This document shows, in pieces, positions 49,138-56,827 of a stretch of DNA of 64,000 bases. This DNA comes from a virus. Numbering within the stretch: the first letter of the stretch is position 1; the number at the start of each line of letters is the position of its first letter. Both the position numbers and the translations under genes were made by a program. The stretch lies in the IMG/VR virus record IMGVR_UViG_3300032220_001032, positions 1 to 64,000 of that record; one strand, 5' to 3'. The notes beneath the pieces were generated by a model. The model was given only the letters and a program-made list of their open reading frames with translations, was not told where the DNA came from and searched no databases.

Positions 49138-49185
49138 TGAACGTGTTTTATCTATAAGAATAATTTTGTAAAATTTGATACAGTT

Positions 49186-49512
49186 TTAATCTCTTTGTCT
49201 CCAATCATCTGGTTTTTCTCTACCATCAGTAAAGAAGTCTACAATTTCATCTACATTATTAAATCTACTGACACCAAATCTTTCGTTTCCTGTACCACCA
49301 ATGTCAAGTTGATTTAAAAAATCGTCCATATCTCCCTCCCTCATATCAGGATTTTCTGCCTTTCTTCTTGCTTGTCTGAGAATTGTAGCAGCAGTCCTAT
49401 TTACTTTGGACAACTTCTCTGCCCATATCATATCCTCTAAACTTACTTCTTCATGGTTTGAAATTTTTTCACAGATTGATTCTAAGCGAAGACGATATTG
49501 AGTAGAGAGCAT
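49186..49512 (-). CDS. Conserved hypothetical protein (108 aa)
   Basis: The start is placed at ATG 49512 (MLSTQYRLRLESICEKISNH), with GGAG about 7 nt upstream. An in-frame ATG at 49542 with AAAGG is the alternative. 'LEDMIWAEKLSKVNRTAATI' and 'EGDMDDFLNQLDIGGTG' form a helical pattern I recall next to speD in cyanophages. It ends in an acidic, Trp-containing tail. The function is unknown. Confidence 0.62.
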   Translation of the reverse strand: MLSTQYRLRLESICEKISNHEEVSLEDMIWAEKLSKVNRTAATILRQARRKAENPDMREGDMDDFLNQLDIGGTGNERFGVSRFNNVDEIVDFFTDGREKPDDWRQRD

Positions 49513-49542
49513 ATGTAGTCTCCATATAGGGTTATTTAGCAT

Positions 49543-49869
49543 TTACCTTTCAATGTAACTCAAGGTGTGGCTTTGGGCATAGAGTTGTTGGATGATAATA
49601 TCACATCCAATTTTGGGGTTACAATCCCCACAAGTGTAAACATCCACAGCTGCTTTACCTTCTTCAGGCCAAGTATGAATACTGATATGACTTTCAGACA
49701 GCAAACAGATTACAGTAACTCCTTGAGGTTCGAACTTTTTTGAGATAGTCTGAACCACAGTGGCACCACTAGCAGATGCTGCATTTTCAAGCAAATCTAT
49801 AAGACAATTTTCATCATCAAGTAAAACAAAAGAGCAACCATACAAATTCAATAAGTAATGTTTGCCCAT
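49543..49869 (-). CDS. speD: S-adenosylmethionine decarboxylase
   Basis: 108 aa, a prokaryotic class 1b-like short form. 'LLSESHISIHTWPEEGKAAV' holds the self-cleavage site (E59-S60, giving the pyruvoyl group) and H61. It makes decarboxylated SAM for spermidine synthesis, which may help condense phage DNA. It is a known cyanophage auxiliary gene. It overlaps the upstream gene by one base. Confidence 0.93.
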   Translation of the reverse strand: MGKHYLLNLYGCSFVLLDDENCLIDLLENAASASGATVVQTISKKFEPQGVTVICLLSESHISIHTWPEEGKAAVDVYTCGDCNPKIGCDIIIQQLYAQSHTLSYIER

Positions 49870-50120
49870 TATTTTTTCTTTCCTTTTGGATTGGATTGAT
49901 ATGTTTTTGGATTTACTGTTCCATCAGTCCATTTTATTTTTTGAATGGACCCTTTCCCAAAAGTATCATAGTAATTATCAAAAACTTCAACAAAAGAATT
50001 TGCTTGAACTATGTCATACTTTTTAATTTCATTTTGTAAGTAAGTAACTAAGTAAGAATTTCTGGGAAGTGTTTTGTCTTTAGACAAAGAAGAGTCACAA
50101 TCTTTATGAATGATCTTCAT
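49869..50120 (-). CDS. Small basic hypothetical protein (83 aa)
   Basis: The start is decided by GGAGG 7 nt before ATG 50120 (MKIIHKDCDSSLSKDKTLPR); the TTG five codons upstream contains that ribosome site and is rejected. It is mixed alpha/beta ('NSYLVTYLQNEIKKYDIVQA'), with a basic C-terminus (QSNPKGKKK). It has a one-base overlap with speD. The function is unknown. Confidence 0.62.
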   Translation of the reverse strand: MKIIHKDCDSSLSKDKTLPRNSYLVTYLQNEIKKYDIVQANSFVEVFDNYYDTFGKGSIQKIKWTDGTVNPKTYQSNPKGKKK

Positions 50121-50138
50121 TTTTTCACCTCCCAAAAA

Positions 50139-50576
50139 TCATGAAGAAAATACTATTTCAGGAAATGCATCTTGCACTACTGCTTTAGTAATTTTAAATC
50201 TTTTGTGAATTTGTTTATCTTTCATTAGACAAACCAATTCTGCTTCAGAAGCATGTAGTCCTTCTAGAAGCTGGATGAACATGACTTCTTTTCTCATTTT
50301 GGTGGTGTTTGTAACACCCTTCACAAAATGATTAAACTTTTGCCATTCATGCAAAAGTTTAGTGTGCTCTGTATCTACAGGAGCATCATTAGGGGTATAT
50401 GGAACTTCACCATCAGGAAGATCTGATTGTACTCTATCCTCAAAGTTCCAAATTAAAACTGCTCTAAGAGCAGGACTATCATAGTGTCTCAGTATTTCTA
50501 TCTTTTCGTCTCTTGTCTTAGCATTAGAAACTCTTTGAATAACTTCAGACACCAATTGATTTGGTGGCAATTTCAT
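50139..50576 (-). CDS. Conserved phage protein, DUF6433-like (145 aa)
   Basis: It starts MKLPPNQLVSEVIQRVSNAK. 'PALRAVLIWNFEDRVQSDLP', 'GEVPYTPNDAPVDTEHTKL' and 'EVMFIQLLEGLHASEAELVC' match a family common in T4-like phages (DUF6433, by recall). It is soluble and helical. The wide conservation points to a core, perhaps replication or transcription, role that is not defined. Confidence 0.68.
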   Translation of the reverse strand: MKLPPNQLVSEVIQRVSNAKTRDEKIEILRHYDSPALRAVLIWNFEDRVQSDLPDGEVPYTPNDAPVDTEHTKLLHEWQKFNHFVKGVTNTTKMRKEVMFIQLLEGLHASEAELVCLMKDKQIHKRFKITKAVVQDAFPEIVFSS

Positions 50577-50593
50577 AAGTAAACTCCATTTAA

Positions 50594-50809
50594 TTAATCT
50601 TCAGGTTCTTCATCCTCCATATCACCTTCAAATCTAAAGGCAATAATTTCGTCAGGAATAACATTTCCATCTTCATCATACATTTCAGGATGTAATCTAG
50701 CAATTTGTTGAGACCAAGTGTGTTCTCTATAAACCCACCCAACTAATCCTCCAACAACTAATGACATGAGGAAAAACATCACAGAAAAAACTAGGGTAAC
50801 TGCTATCAT
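50594..50809 (-). CDS. Small single-TM protein (71 aa)
   Basis: MIAVTLVFSVMFFLMSLVVG begins a span of about 24 residues, followed by an aromatic-basic stretch (WVYREHTWSQQIARLHPEMY) and a very acidic tail (GDMEDEEPED). The tail probably faces the cytoplasm. It might be an accessory lysis or superinfection protein; there is no proof. A late promoter and structured leader lie upstream. Confidence 0.62.
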   Translation of the reverse strand: MIAVTLVFSVMFFLMSLVVGGLVGWVYREHTWSQQIARLHPEMYDEDGNVIPDEIIAFRFEGDMEDEEPED

Positions 50810-50820
50810 TGACCTACTCC

Positions 50821-51003
50821 TTATTTTTGAGGGTTCCTTATGTTTAAGGAAAAGTTAAAGGAGATGGTTACTTCCCTTTTAAAGAAGGAAACCATCTTCT
50901 CAAAATGAAATGAAAATGTTTTCTTTTCTGGTTTCCTCCTTCTTAAAATAAGTTCAACTCCCCTGTTAATTTCAGGGGCATCTGCATTATTTATAGGTGT
51001 CAT
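50821..51003 (-). CDS. Uncertain small basic ORF in a hairpin-rich region (60 aa)
   Basis: ATG at 51003 forms ATGA with the glutaredoxin stop, which favours translation. It starts MTPINNADAPEINRGVELIL and has a basic RRRK stretch. Against it: the DNA carries a TATAAATA late promoter (50988-50995) and three hairpins, and the second half is low-complexity. It may be a dual-purpose region. Confidence 0.4.
   Translation of the reverse strand: MTPINNADAPEINRGVELILRRRKPEKKTFSFHFEKMVSFFKREVTISFNFSLNIRNPQK
50834..50978 (-). promoter_or_regulatory. Three hairpins downstream of a late promoter
   Basis: (a) CCCCTG/CAGGGG at 50960-50978 with a 7-nt loop, right where a transcript from 50988-50995 would begin. 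(b) AGATGGTT/AACCATCT at 50862-50897 with further TTCC/GGAA pairing inside. (c) TTCCTTA/TAAGGAA at 50834-50851 with a 4-nt loop. They lie ahead of the TM-protein gene at 50809. They look like a structured 5' leader. Confidence 0.5.
50988..50995 (-). promoter_or_regulatory. Late promoter (TATAAATA)
   Basis: A perfect T4 late consensus on the minus strand, inside codons 3-5 of the uncertain ORF. It would give a ~170-nt leader before the TM-protein gene. Confidence 0.5.
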
Positions 51004-51251
51004 CAAAGAAGAGAATTTTCTGAAAGGTATCTTACTGTATCAGAACACCCACCAAGATGCTGTTCTCCCATGATTACTTGAGGGAAAGTTGATCCCTCAC
51101 CAAACTCAGCATAAAACTCTTCTCTACTAAAATCTGTACCCAATTCATAACAGGTAACTGGATATCCTTTTTTGACGCTTAGATCAGAAAGGACTACTTT
51201 AATTTTGTCACAATAAGGACAACCTTTTTTACTGTAAACTGTAAAAGTCAT
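51003..51251 (-). CDS. Glutaredoxin
   Basis: 82 aa. 'TFTVYSKKGCPYCDKIKVVL' gives the CPYC active site at 11-14; 'TFPQVIMGEQHLGGCSDTVR' gives the TVP-like cis-Pro (here FPQ) and GGC/SD glutathione contacts. It reduces disulphides, and in T4-like phages it can feed electrons to ribonucleotide reductase. It is 4 nt from the glycosyltransferase gene. Confidence 0.9.
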   Translation of the reverse strand: MTFTVYSKKGCPYCDKIKVVLSDLSVKKGYPVTCYELGTDFSREEFYAEFGEGSTFPQVIMGEQHLGGCSDTVRYLSENSLL

Positions 51252-51255
51252 ATGT

Positions 51256-52512
51256 TTAAATTCTAACTGGATGTGGTCTACGTTTATCTGATTTTATAGC
51301 ACATAACCAAGCAGTTGTCACTGCTATGTTATCTTCCCACCAATTAGTTTCCATTCTAAATTCCTGGAATCTAATTGAAGTGTTCCTAATAAATTGTGCT
51401 TTATCTGCTCTAGTATAATACCAAAAACTATTTTGATTCCAAAAACTTACATGGGTTGGATCTTGCCAAGCACCCCTACCATCAGTAGAAGGAACTTCAA
51501 TAAATGCCCAACCACCATCACAAAGAACTCTATAGATCTCACTCATGGATTTGATAGGATCCTTTAGATGTTCAAGAACATGACTAGCATTGATAACTCC
51601 CACACTATTGTCTGGAAGGGGAATGCCATCATTAAGATCACAAATAATATCAGCATTACATTGATCAATTGTTACATATCCTGGTCTTGGATACAATCCA
51701 CCACCAATATCAACCTTCATCAAACCTTTAAGATCTGCATCTCTTTCAGCAAGTGCTTGTCCATACTGATGGAACAACTCAAATGTTTTAATTTGAATGT
51801 CATCAATTCTTTGAGTCTGAGTATTGTTGTTATCAGGAAGCCATCTATAGTAATAAAGAATTTTATCTATAAAATGAAACTTAGTATTTAAATAAGATCT
51901 AATGACCAAATCATGATCATCACATATATTTAAATCTGGATTATGACCTCCAAGTTGATGATAGAAACTTGTTCTCCAAGCTCTAACATGATCTGGGGCA
52001 TACCAAATAATACCAATACTATGACTGGTAGCAGGAAACATATCAATCTTCATGAACTGTTCCCCCCTAAACTCCACCCATTTATGAGTCCATCCATTTG
52101 CAGGATTCCAGGGAATTTTGTAATCATCTCCCCTCATATCATAGAGAAGATCTTCACTGTAAGCAAACCCAACTTCAGGATCTTGAAATGCTTTATTAAG
52201 TTCTTCAAGACAATCTAAAGACAGAAGATCATCATGATCTACCTCAACAAGAACATCACCTTTTCCTAAAAAGAAAGCTTTGTTTTTAATAAATCCTACA
52301 TTTGGATTTGTAATTCCAGTATGTATTCTAACTCTAGAATCATCTTTGATTTCCTGAGGGATGTGATGGATTCTACAATCGCCATTCAAATACAGAACCC
52401 ATTCCCAATTTTGATATGTTTGATCTCTAATGGTTTCATAGAGTTCATAAAGGTATGGCATGTTTTTAGAGCTATGCTCTGGAGTAATGATACTAAATTT
52501 GTGATCAATCAT
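51256..52512 (-). CDS. Glycosyltransferase 2 fused to SAM methyltransferase (418 aa)
   Basis: The ATG at 52512 is used; the in-frame TTG at 52521 is less likely. Residues ~1-260: a GT-A fold ('FSIITPEHSSKNMPYLYELY', 'DVLVEVDHDDLLSLDCLEEL') with a DHDD metal motif. Residues ~265-400: a class I methyltransferase ('VDIGGGLYPRPGYVTIDQCN', 'INASHVLEHLKDPIKSMSEI', 'LCDGGWAFIEVPS'). Both domains look whole. It would add and then methylate a sugar, or act on neighbouring groups, in a surface polymer. It heads the 3' end of the GT/oxygenase cluster. Confidence 0.8.
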   Translation of the reverse strand: MIDHKFSIITPEHSSKNMPYLYELYETIRDQTYQNWEWVLYLNGDCRIHHIPQEIKDDSRVRIHTGITNPNVGFIKNKAFFLGKGDVLVEVDHDDLLSLDCLEELNKAFQDPEVGFAYSEDLLYDMRGDDYKIPWNPANGWTHKWVEFRGEQFMKIDMFPATSHSIGIIWYAPDHVRAWRTSFYHQLGGHNPDLNICDDHDLVIRSYLNTKFHFIDKILYYYRWLPDNNNTQTQRIDDIQIKTFELFHQYGQALAERDADLKGLMKVDIGGGLYPRPGYVTIDQCNADIICDLNDGIPLPDNSVGVINASHVLEHLKDPIKSMSEIYRVLCDGGWAFIEVPSTDGRGAWQDPTHVSFWNQNSFWYYTRADKAQFIRNTSIRFQEFRMETNWWEDNIAVTTAWLCAIKSDKRRPHPVRI

Positions 52513-52513
52513 A

Positions 52514-53095
52514 TCAATCAAAAAAGAAAATGTGAAATAGTCTTGAGTCTTCTATAGTTGTTCCAAAATATTCTGTGGCAGCATGAATTGATTTGGCATC
52601 AAACAATACTAATCTATTAAAAATATTTCCAACAGTATCAACTAATCTAAATTTAGTTTTATCATAAAATCCTCCAGAAAATGCTTGTTCTGAATTTGGA
52701 TCTGACTCATGCCTTACTCCACTTTCATGAGCATAAAAGGATGTGCCACATTGATATGGAGCGTCAGGTGTTAAGTATACCATGCCAGCCCAAGTTTGTC
52801 CATCCCAGTGGTACACTAAAGAATCTTGTGGAGTACAATATTGAAATCTACCACACATTCCATGGCTTTCCCACTCAGTTATTTTTCTACCCATAATATC
52901 TTCTATTGATCTTTTTGTTCCAGGAACAAAATGTTGATCAATAGTTCTTCTACCTTTATACCATTCAGATTGGTCTTCATATTGTTGCTGTAAAGCATAC
53001 TGTCTTACTGCATAAGGATCCGAATAAAAATTATCAACAATCCATATTTTTTTATTATAAAGTTGATTTATTGTACTAGTTGGTACGAATTTCAT
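52514..53095 (-). CDS. 2OG-Fe(II)-oxygenase-like protein (DUF6445 type), copy 3
   Basis: 193 aa. 'IWIVDNFYSDPYAVRQYALQ' is the family N-terminus. HxD is HWD ('VYHWDGQTWAGMVYLTPDAP'), then 'CGTSFYAHE', distal His 'KSIHAATEYFG' and Arg 'DSRLFHIFFFD'. It overlaps the GT gene 53076-54230 by 20 nt. It is interleaved with glycosyltransferases, which points to glycan or glycoprotein substrates, but this is inference. Confidence 0.72.
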   Translation of the reverse strand: MKFVPTSTINQLYNKKIWIVDNFYSDPYAVRQYALQQQYEDQSEWYKGRRTIDQHFVPGTKRSIEDIMGRKITEWESHGMCGRFQYCTPQDSLVYHWDGQTWAGMVYLTPDAPYQCGTSFYAHESGVRHESDPNSEQAFSGGFYDKTKFRLVDTVGNIFNRLVLFDAKSIHAATEYFGTTIEDSRLFHIFFFD

Positions 53096-54230
53096 TGTTA
53101 TATTTTTGTAGTTGTTGCTCTGCTATTCCCCTTAAAGTCTCTAAGTACTCACCACTATCATAGTAACAATTATTATCAATTAAAAACATAAACTCTGGAA
53201 ATGGATTTTTTCTTTCTTCACTCATAAGATAATTAATCATTCCTATTGCTGTGGTAGCATCTCCTTGCTCTAAGCAAATTTCAATTAATCTGACTATATG
53301 TTCATTCCTTTTTGGACAAAACTTTCCAGATCTATTAAAGAATTCAATAGAGTCTTCTAAGTTTCCCAACTCTTTAAATAAAATTCCACAGCAATACATA
53401 GCAAAGTATGAAAGTTCATCTAATTTTACTGGAGTTGAAGTTTGTTTATATCCATCATGATGATGACAAACATATTCATAAAAATAATAAATTGCTCTTC
53501 TAGCAAATTCATCTTGCTGGGAATTTCCTAAAGGAAACTCTTTACAATAATGAGCATCAAAATAACTTTTTCCAATGTACCAAAAATGATAATTATCCTT
53601 TAAGATAGAATTTTCTCTTATCATCTGCTCTTCTAATTTTAGAGCATCACTTACATACTTAGTTGGAGACTGATAACTTTCTCCATCCCTTGTCCCAATA
53701 TGTCTAAAAGATAAAGGCAAATTTACTCTTTGAAAATCCTCTCCAATTCCATCCATTTCAAGAGAAATTGTTTCATGAATTATATCATGATTGAACTTCC
53801 AGGGCAATTTTGCATTCCAAATCCAAGCACGATAATAAGTAAGTCCAGGAGAAATAGAGGGGACATGAAAACTTTGAATAGAAGTATCATTAAATATTGA
53901 CCAATCAAAATTTTCATCCACCTCCATATATTCATCACAATCCATCTTCATAATCCAATCACATCCATGATTTATGCTCAAACATTTTTGAAGAAGATGA
54001 TCTCTATTCCATCCAAAACTAACCCAACCTTCTTTAACTTCATAAATGAATCCAGGAACTTTATGTTCATTAAAAAATTCTCTTACTATTTCTGGTGTTC
54101 CATCAGTTGATCCATTGTCCTGAAACACCCAATAATCAATATACCTATAGCAAGATTCCAACATCCTTCGAATGTTTTTTGCTTCATTCTTGAACATTGT
54201 GATCATTACAATTTTAGTAGTTTTATTCAT
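53076..54230 (-). CDS. Family 2 glycosyltransferase with helical C-domain (384 aa)
   Basis: 'IVMITMFKNEAKNIRRMLES' and 'YWVFQDNGSTDGTPEIVREF' show the GT2 nucleotide-binding start; 'WIMKMDCDEYMEVD' is the DxD-type motif near residue 93-106. The last ~150 residues look TPR-like ('YCCGILFKELGNLEDSIEFF'). These are features of sugar transferases acting on proteins or surface glycans. ATGA overlap with the downstream-numbered 2OG gene. Confidence 0.8.
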   Translation of the reverse strand: MNKTTKIVMITMFKNEAKNIRRMLESCYRYIDYWVFQDNGSTDGTPEIVREFFNEHKVPGFIYEVKEGWVSFGWNRDHLLQKCLSINHGCDWIMKMDCDEYMEVDENFDWSIFNDTSIQSFHVPSISPGLTYYRAWIWNAKLPWKFNHDIIHETISLEMDGIGEDFQRVNLPLSFRHIGTRDGESYQSPTKYVSDALKLEEQMIRENSILKDNYHFWYIGKSYFDAHYCKEFPLGNSQQDEFARRAIYYFYEYVCHHHDGYKQTSTPVKLDELSYFAMYCCGILFKELGNLEDSIEFFNRSGKFCPKRNEHIVRLIEICLEQGDATTAIGMINYLMSEERKNPFPEFMFLIDNNCYYDSGEYLETLRGIAEQQLQKYNNEIRTN

Positions 54231-54928
54231 AAAGATCTTTTTTTAATTAGTTCTAAAATTTCTGGATTATATTTTTGATCATTGTAAGGAGAATATAAAG
54301 CTCTAGTTCTTGTTTCAATATTTTTTGGGGGATCTGTTAGATAATAAAATGCTATACTCTTCCTATAAACACCTTCTGGACAAGTTAATGGTTCTGGAAA
54401 TCCATGCCATGAGTTTTGAGTTGTATCAAATATCACAGCCCTATTAAAAGCATTTTCAATAGCAACTCTTTTATCCTTTGCCCTATTAACTCTTGTGTCA
54501 TGAGTCCAAAGTTCTAATGCACCTCCCCATTCTGGATTCCAATCCTCAGACAAATATAAAATTAAATTTAATTTTCTTTGTAGTTTTAATTTTGGATGAA
54601 TTGAATAATCCAAATGAACATTTAATTTACCACCAGTTCCATGAATATGCCACCCAGCTCCATGAAGACCTATATCTGGATAAAGTTTTTCAATGCCAGT
54701 AAGACTCTTTAATTTACCTACAAAATCAGCAGAAGCCAAGTACATAAAAAATTCATAAGTTTTTGAAGGGAATTCCCACCAATCATTACAAGTTTTTTTA
54801 TTTTCTAGTGGATTATTATAACAATACCACTTTGGATAATTGTAGTCCATAAATTCACTAGACAATTGCCTAGCAACATCTATAGGAGCAAAGTTATCAA
54901 TAACCCAATAATCAAAAGGTTCTTTCAT
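54227..54928 (-). CDS. 2OG-Fe(II) oxygenase, prolyl-hydroxylase-like (233 aa)
   Basis: H105-x-D107 ('NVHLDYSIHP'), 'KLNLILYLSEDWNPEWGGAL' (the WGG-L-x-W strand of the P4H-like family), H175 ('NSWHGFPEPL') and R189 are the complete iron and 2OG ligands. This differs from the DUF6445 copies. The closest family feel is the prolyl 4-hydroxylase/EGL-nine type that acts on proteins or small molecules. The phage substrate is unknown. Confidence 0.8.
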   Translation of the reverse strand: MKEPFDYWVIDNFAPIDVARQLSSEFMDYNYPKWYCYNNPLENKKTCNDWWEFPSKTYEFFMYLASADFVGKLKSLTGIEKLYPDIGLHGAGWHIHGTGGKLNVHLDYSIHPKLKLQRKLNLILYLSEDWNPEWGGALELWTHDTRVNRAKDKRVAIENAFNRAVIFDTTQNSWHGFPEPLTCPEGVYRKSIAFYYLTDPPKNIETRTRALYSPYNDQKYNPEILELIKKRSL

Positions 54929-55494
54929 TAGTATCTTGTATTAAAGAAAAATGTTTGAAAAAGTCTTCCAGTATTCATATCAGATCCAAAATAATCAACA
55001 GAGGCATGATAAAGATTACCAGGATATAAAATAAGTCTATTATAAACATTACCTATTCTATCAACAACTTCCCATTTTGTATAATCATACGCATCTTCTC
55101 CATGATCAGCAGGTCCAGAAGATTTTCTTTCTCCAGATGCTTTATGTCTATACAATGCAGTTCCCCCACTTAAAGGAGGATCTGGAGTCAAATAACAAAC
55201 TCCAGCCCACATATTATTGTAATCAGAATGAATCCATGTCCTATCAATAGATGTACATAATTGAAATGCTCCTGTATAACTATTACCCTCAGCATCAACT
55301 AACCAATCAGTTACTCCCCCTGCAGCATGAGAGACTAAAGCATTAATAACTTCCTTAAGACTATCACTGAGAAATGATTTAGTTCTAAGACCAGGATAAT
55401 TTCCTCTTACCGAAAACTCTTGAGATAAGGCAAATGCTCTTACATCATCTGGATTATCATAAAAATCATCAGCAATAATAAGATTAACTCTCAT
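54928..55494 (-). CDS. 2OG-Fe(II)-oxygenase-like protein (DUF6445 type), copy 4
   Basis: The ATG at 55494 (MRVNLIIADDFYDNPDDVRA) is used; the frame to 55539 is inside the upstream gene. 'RTWIHSDYNNMWAGVCYLTP' has HxD, then 'GGTALYRHKASGE', distal His 'NLYHASVDYFGS' and Arg 'GRLFQTFFFNTRY'. It is the fourth DUF6445-like copy in the window. Confidence 0.72.
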   Translation of the reverse strand: MRVNLIIADDFYDNPDDVRAFALSQEFSVRGNYPGLRTKSFLSDSLKEVINALVSHAAGGVTDWLVDAEGNSYTGAFQLCTSIDRTWIHSDYNNMWAGVCYLTPDPPLSGGTALYRHKASGERKSSGPADHGEDAYDYTKWEVVDRIGNVYNRLILYPGNLYHASVDYFGSDMNTGRLFQTFFFNTRY

Positions 55495-56242
55495 TCCAAT
55501 AAGCTCCAGTTCTAGAACAATACTTAATATTTGGATCAATCATATGAAATCTATCCCATCCAGGTTCATTTTCTGCAACTCTTTTGCCATGAAAATATTC
55601 CCCAATATGATTGACCATCATACCACCCTCTGAGGTTTTTAATAGTCCAGCTCCAATACCATATTTTCCTGCTAAGTATTGAGCAATTACAGACTCTGAT
55701 GGGTTATATCCAGTTTCCTCTAATATTGGTTCCTTTGCAATCCATGCTGGATATAAAGACATTAGCATCCAGAAATATGGAGTTGCTTTTTCATACCTAT
55801 AATTTTTAAAAATTACATCATCTTCCTTTGCCCCAATATCTTCAACCTCATGAGTATACCAATTGTTTCTTTTCAATTGAATTTGAGATAATGTATTGTC
55901 TTGCTGAAGAAGTTCAATTAAATCCAATACTTTTAATGGGTACATTACTTCAACATCATCTTCGTGATGGAAGATATAATCATAATCTCTTTCTTTAACT
56001 AAATCAAAAAGTTCTTGCCAAGTTTTTGTAATGCCTTTATTTTCTTCATGAAAAATAATTTCATTATATCCATTAGAAATAACAAACTCTGCTAGTGAGT
56101 CATTATCTCTTCCTGTTGGATAGTCATCAATAAACAAATGATGAACATCCAATCCACTGAAGTCTAACTTTTTATTTGCCTCAAATGTTTTCTTAAGGAA
56201 CTCTACTCTGTTGGTAGAGAAAACTACATGAAGTAACTTCAT
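55484..56242 (-). CDS. Glycosyltransferase-like protein (252 aa)
   Basis: 'LLHVVFSTNRVEFLKKTFEA' and 'VHHLFIDDYPTGRDNDSLAE' then 'YDYIFHHEDDVEVMYPLKVL' carry the HEDD (DxD-type) motif of GT-A enzymes. The C-terminus has 'MMVNHIGEYFHGKRVAENEP'. It resembles small GT-A proteins of cyanophages and is the first gene of the cluster. It overlaps copy 4 by 11 nt. Confidence 0.72.
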   Translation of the reverse strand: MKLLHVVFSTNRVEFLKKTFEANKKLDFSGLDVHHLFIDDYPTGRDNDSLAEFVISNGYNEIIFHEENKGITKTWQELFDLVKERDYDYIFHHEDDVEVMYPLKVLDLIELLQQDNTLSQIQLKRNNWYTHEVEDIGAKEDDVIFKNYRYEKATPYFWMLMSLYPAWIAKEPILEETGYNPSESVIAQYLAGKYGIGAGLLKTSEGGMMVNHIGEYFHGKRVAENEPGWDRFHMIDPNIKYCSRTGAYWNES

Positions 56243-56415
56243 TATGATTCCATACTATCTGTATTATGTATCTTGATATGATTATGCTTCTTTGCACAGA
56301 CACCTCGTGCATATGCTCTAGTAAGACTGTTTACATTTGAACAAGGTTTTCCCCCTTCACCACAGAAAGGACACTGTGAATCTGGAGGATCATCTGGATA
56401 CTTAAACTTACTCAT
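56242..56415 (-). CDS. Small zinc-finger protein (57 aa)
   Basis: ATG at 56415 to TAA at 56242. It starts MSKFKYPDDPPDSQCPFCGE. CPFC at 15-18 plus C25 and a later Cys ('GVCAKKHNH') with His could form a zinc site. It overlaps the GT gene by one base and 56412-56663 by ATGA. The function is unknown. Confidence 0.62.
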   Translation of the reverse strand: MSKFKYPDDPPDSQCPFCGEGGKPCSNVNSLTRAYARGVCAKKHNHIKIHNTDSMES

Positions 56416-56663
56416 ACTAACACAGGTTCTCCTTGACCTTGTGGGATGTATAAGTCTTGTGCAGGAGGAAGTCCTTGTTGTCCTGGGAGTTGTTTATCTG
56501 TAGTAGACTTAACATCAATAACTTGATCCATAATAAATCTATGCCTACTATAGGATCTACTTGTAGATTCAAAAGATACCATCATTATAGCATCATTAAT
56601 ATCTGCACAGTGGCAAATAACTTTACCAGTCCTATTGTCTGTCACTATCCAATACTCGTTCAT
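56412..56663 (-). CDS. Small hypothetical protein (83 aa)
   Basis: The start is placed at ATG 56663 (MNEYWIVTDNRTGKVICHCA) because AAGG is 9 nt upstream; the ATG at 56669 is too close to it. It is beta-rich at first, then 'YSRHRFIMDQVIDVKSTTDK' and a Pro/Gln-rich tail. The family is not recognised. Confidence 0.58.
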   Translation of the reverse strand: MNEYWIVTDNRTGKVICHCADINDAIMMVSFESTSRSYSRHRFIMDQVIDVKSTTDKQLPGQQGLPPAQDLYIPQGQGEPVLV

Positions 56664-56772
56664 TATCATAATCCTTTTTGTCAGTATAATCTTTTTTTGG
56701 ATTCCTGTAAAGTCCAGGCCAGGTATCTCTTATAATTTCTGCTAGTTTATATGGAGTTTCTGAAGTAATCAT
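56632..56772 (-). CDS. Small hypothetical protein (46 aa)
   Basis: ATG at 56772 to TAG at 56632. It starts MITSETPYKLAEIIRDTWPG, then is Lys/Asp-rich. It overlaps the next gene by 32 nt. It directly follows the psbA terminator, so transcription would need its own start. It is real only with moderate confidence. Confidence 0.45.
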   Translation of the reverse strand: MITSETPYKLAEIIRDTWPGLYRNPKKDYTDKKDYDNERVLDSDRQ

Positions 56773-56779
56773 ATCGACT

Positions 56780-56802
56780 AAAAAGGGGGTGTTTCCACCC
56801 CC
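56780..56802 (-). terminator. Rho-independent terminator of psbA
   Basis: GGGGGTG (56802-56796 on minus) pairs with CACCCCC (56791-56785) around a GAAA tetraloop, followed by five T. It lies 25 nt after the psbA stop. GAAA tetraloops are very stable. Confidence 0.88.
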
Positions 56803-56827
56803 AAATTGAGTAGGTTTATATTATCTA

